From Micrasema longulum (Eukaryota > Arthropoda > Insecta > Trichoptera > Brachycentridae): a DNA stretch of 64,000 nt. The translations under genes were made by a program, and so were the position numbers. Of the stretch, positions 63,186-64,000 are shown in pieces (the first letter of the stretch is position 1; every line of letters begins with the position of its first letter). The notes below the pieces were generated by a model. It was not told the DNA's origin, ran no database searches, and was given only the letters and a program-made list of their open reading frames with translations. The stretch spans positions 1-64,000 of the forward strand of contig JAGVSM010004259.1 of NCBI GenBank assembly GCA_022494885.1, written 5' to 3'.

Positions 63186-64000
63186 TACCCTTATACTTAT
63201 GTGAGAACATTTTTTTATTATTTTTACTTTTTATTGTTTCTTTAAGTTCTTCTTATTTTATTTTTACTTTTAACCCAATGTATATCCGTTGCGAGCGGTG
63301 AGTTTTTAAATTGGTAAGCTATGAAAATTCTGATAAAATGTCTATAGCGGTAGTATGGCATATAAAAAACAAGTATATTTTATATTTAATAAATAATTCC
63401 TAACAAATGGCATCAGCGGCTAATAGTTTCAGTTAAAATATTTTCTAATGTAGCACAAACATTTGATTTAAAAAGTACAATTTAAGTTTCGCGTTTTGGG
63501 TCATGCGTCGAAAAAGTAATTAATAAATTGGATAATTCATTAGCGTACCGGTGCATCTTTGGTTAAGTCAGACTATTAAAACTTGTCCTGAAATAAAACA
63601 CCATTTCTTAATAAATGATAATAATTAAATGATTCAAAAGTATTCCTTACCGAGTAGGATAGTTCACCAAACAAAACATAAATTACGTTTTACGAATCAT
63701 TGTTTCATCGACTTTTAAATCACATTATTATTAACAAAACGACATAAGTTATACATATTATAATTCTTCATATATATTTATTTTTAACACTTTACACTAG
63801 TAACGTTTTTATCACAACTCTAACTAAATTTTAAAAGTTTAAATGAATACTGAAGAATAACCTACAATTTTCAACTTTCATCGTATGCACGAAAAAGAAT
63901 TAAATTTAAAAAACAATTAGCAAATCTTTGTTTTTTAAAACCCACTAAAGGATTTATACTATATTATGGATTAAAATATCAATTCGTTTCGATTAAACTA
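63186..64000. other. A+T-rich sequence, nothing recognised
   Basis: No frames or repeats supported. Confidence 0.4.

Noticed and set aside
1..64000. CRISPR array, bacterial operons or prophage
   Set aside because: No regularly spaced repeats. Codon structure, element types and pol III SINEs are all eukaryotic.
1..64000. Endogenous viral elements or LTR retrotransposons
   Set aside because: I found no gag, protease, integrase or envelope-like frames and no long direct terminal repeats. All RT remnants fit non-LTR elements, and the PLE pieces are endonuclease only.

Overview
The window looks like transposon-rich, gene-poor DNA from an animal nuclear genome, most likely an insect. It is strongly A+T-rich. 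Its recognisable coding remnants belong to non-LTR retrotransposons (Jockey-like and RTE-like), Penelope-like elements (PLEs) and a pogo/Tigger-like transposase. tRNA-derived SINEs, hAT, piggyBac and TA-flanked MITEs and foldback repeats fill much of the rest. I cannot name the insect order. I see no complete host gene, rRNA or bona fide tRNA gene, and nothing bacterial. Two segments could belong to real genes: a signal-peptide-like reading frame at about 18.71-18.91 kb, and an exon-like frame with a splice-acceptor-like tract just before its ATG at 34.89-35.30 kb (minus), which encodes a pogo-like N-terminus.

Layout. 1-8 kb: LINE 3' UTR copies, a Jockey-like LINE split by a 211-bp hAT MITE with an 8-bp duplication (4.4-4.6 kb), a LINE C-terminal zinc-knuckle remnant and an 807-bp inverted-repeat element (6.5-7.35 kb). 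8-18 kb: a LINE 3' hairpin, SINEs, a decayed Jockey RT (10.5-11.8 kb), a PLE fragment between inverted pLTR-like arms (12.3-12.9 kb) and a TA-flanked MITE (13.97-14.4 kb). 18-28 kb: the possible gene start, LINE remnants including one nested in another, a hammerhead-ribozyme-like fold (21.6 kb), tandem and palindromic copies of the main foldback family, and a relatively G+C-rich unique block (27.5-27.85 kb). 28-45 kb: SINEs, the pogo-like exon, a pogo-type terminus, and a LINE inserted in the second copy of the 807-bp element family with a matching empty-site relative. 45-64 kb: further LINEs, an RTE element inserted into a SINE with an 11-bp duplication (48.1-49.2 kb), a 478-bp piggyBac-type MITE flanked by TTAA (52.0-52.5 kb), foldback elements of the PLE-terminus type, and a second PLE endonuclease remnant (60.9-61.1 kb).

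Two themes recur. First, one modular repeat, called FB1 here, appears about 19 times as left arms, right arms, tandem units and palindromes. Second, several different repeats end in a block with the hammerhead signature CTGAnGA-stem-GAAACCGGT followed by AGTGG; this fits PLE terminal repeats, which are known to carry hammerhead ribozymes. Nearly all protein-coding remnants contain stops or frameshifts, so the elements appear dead. Family names rest on motifs read by eye, with no database search.
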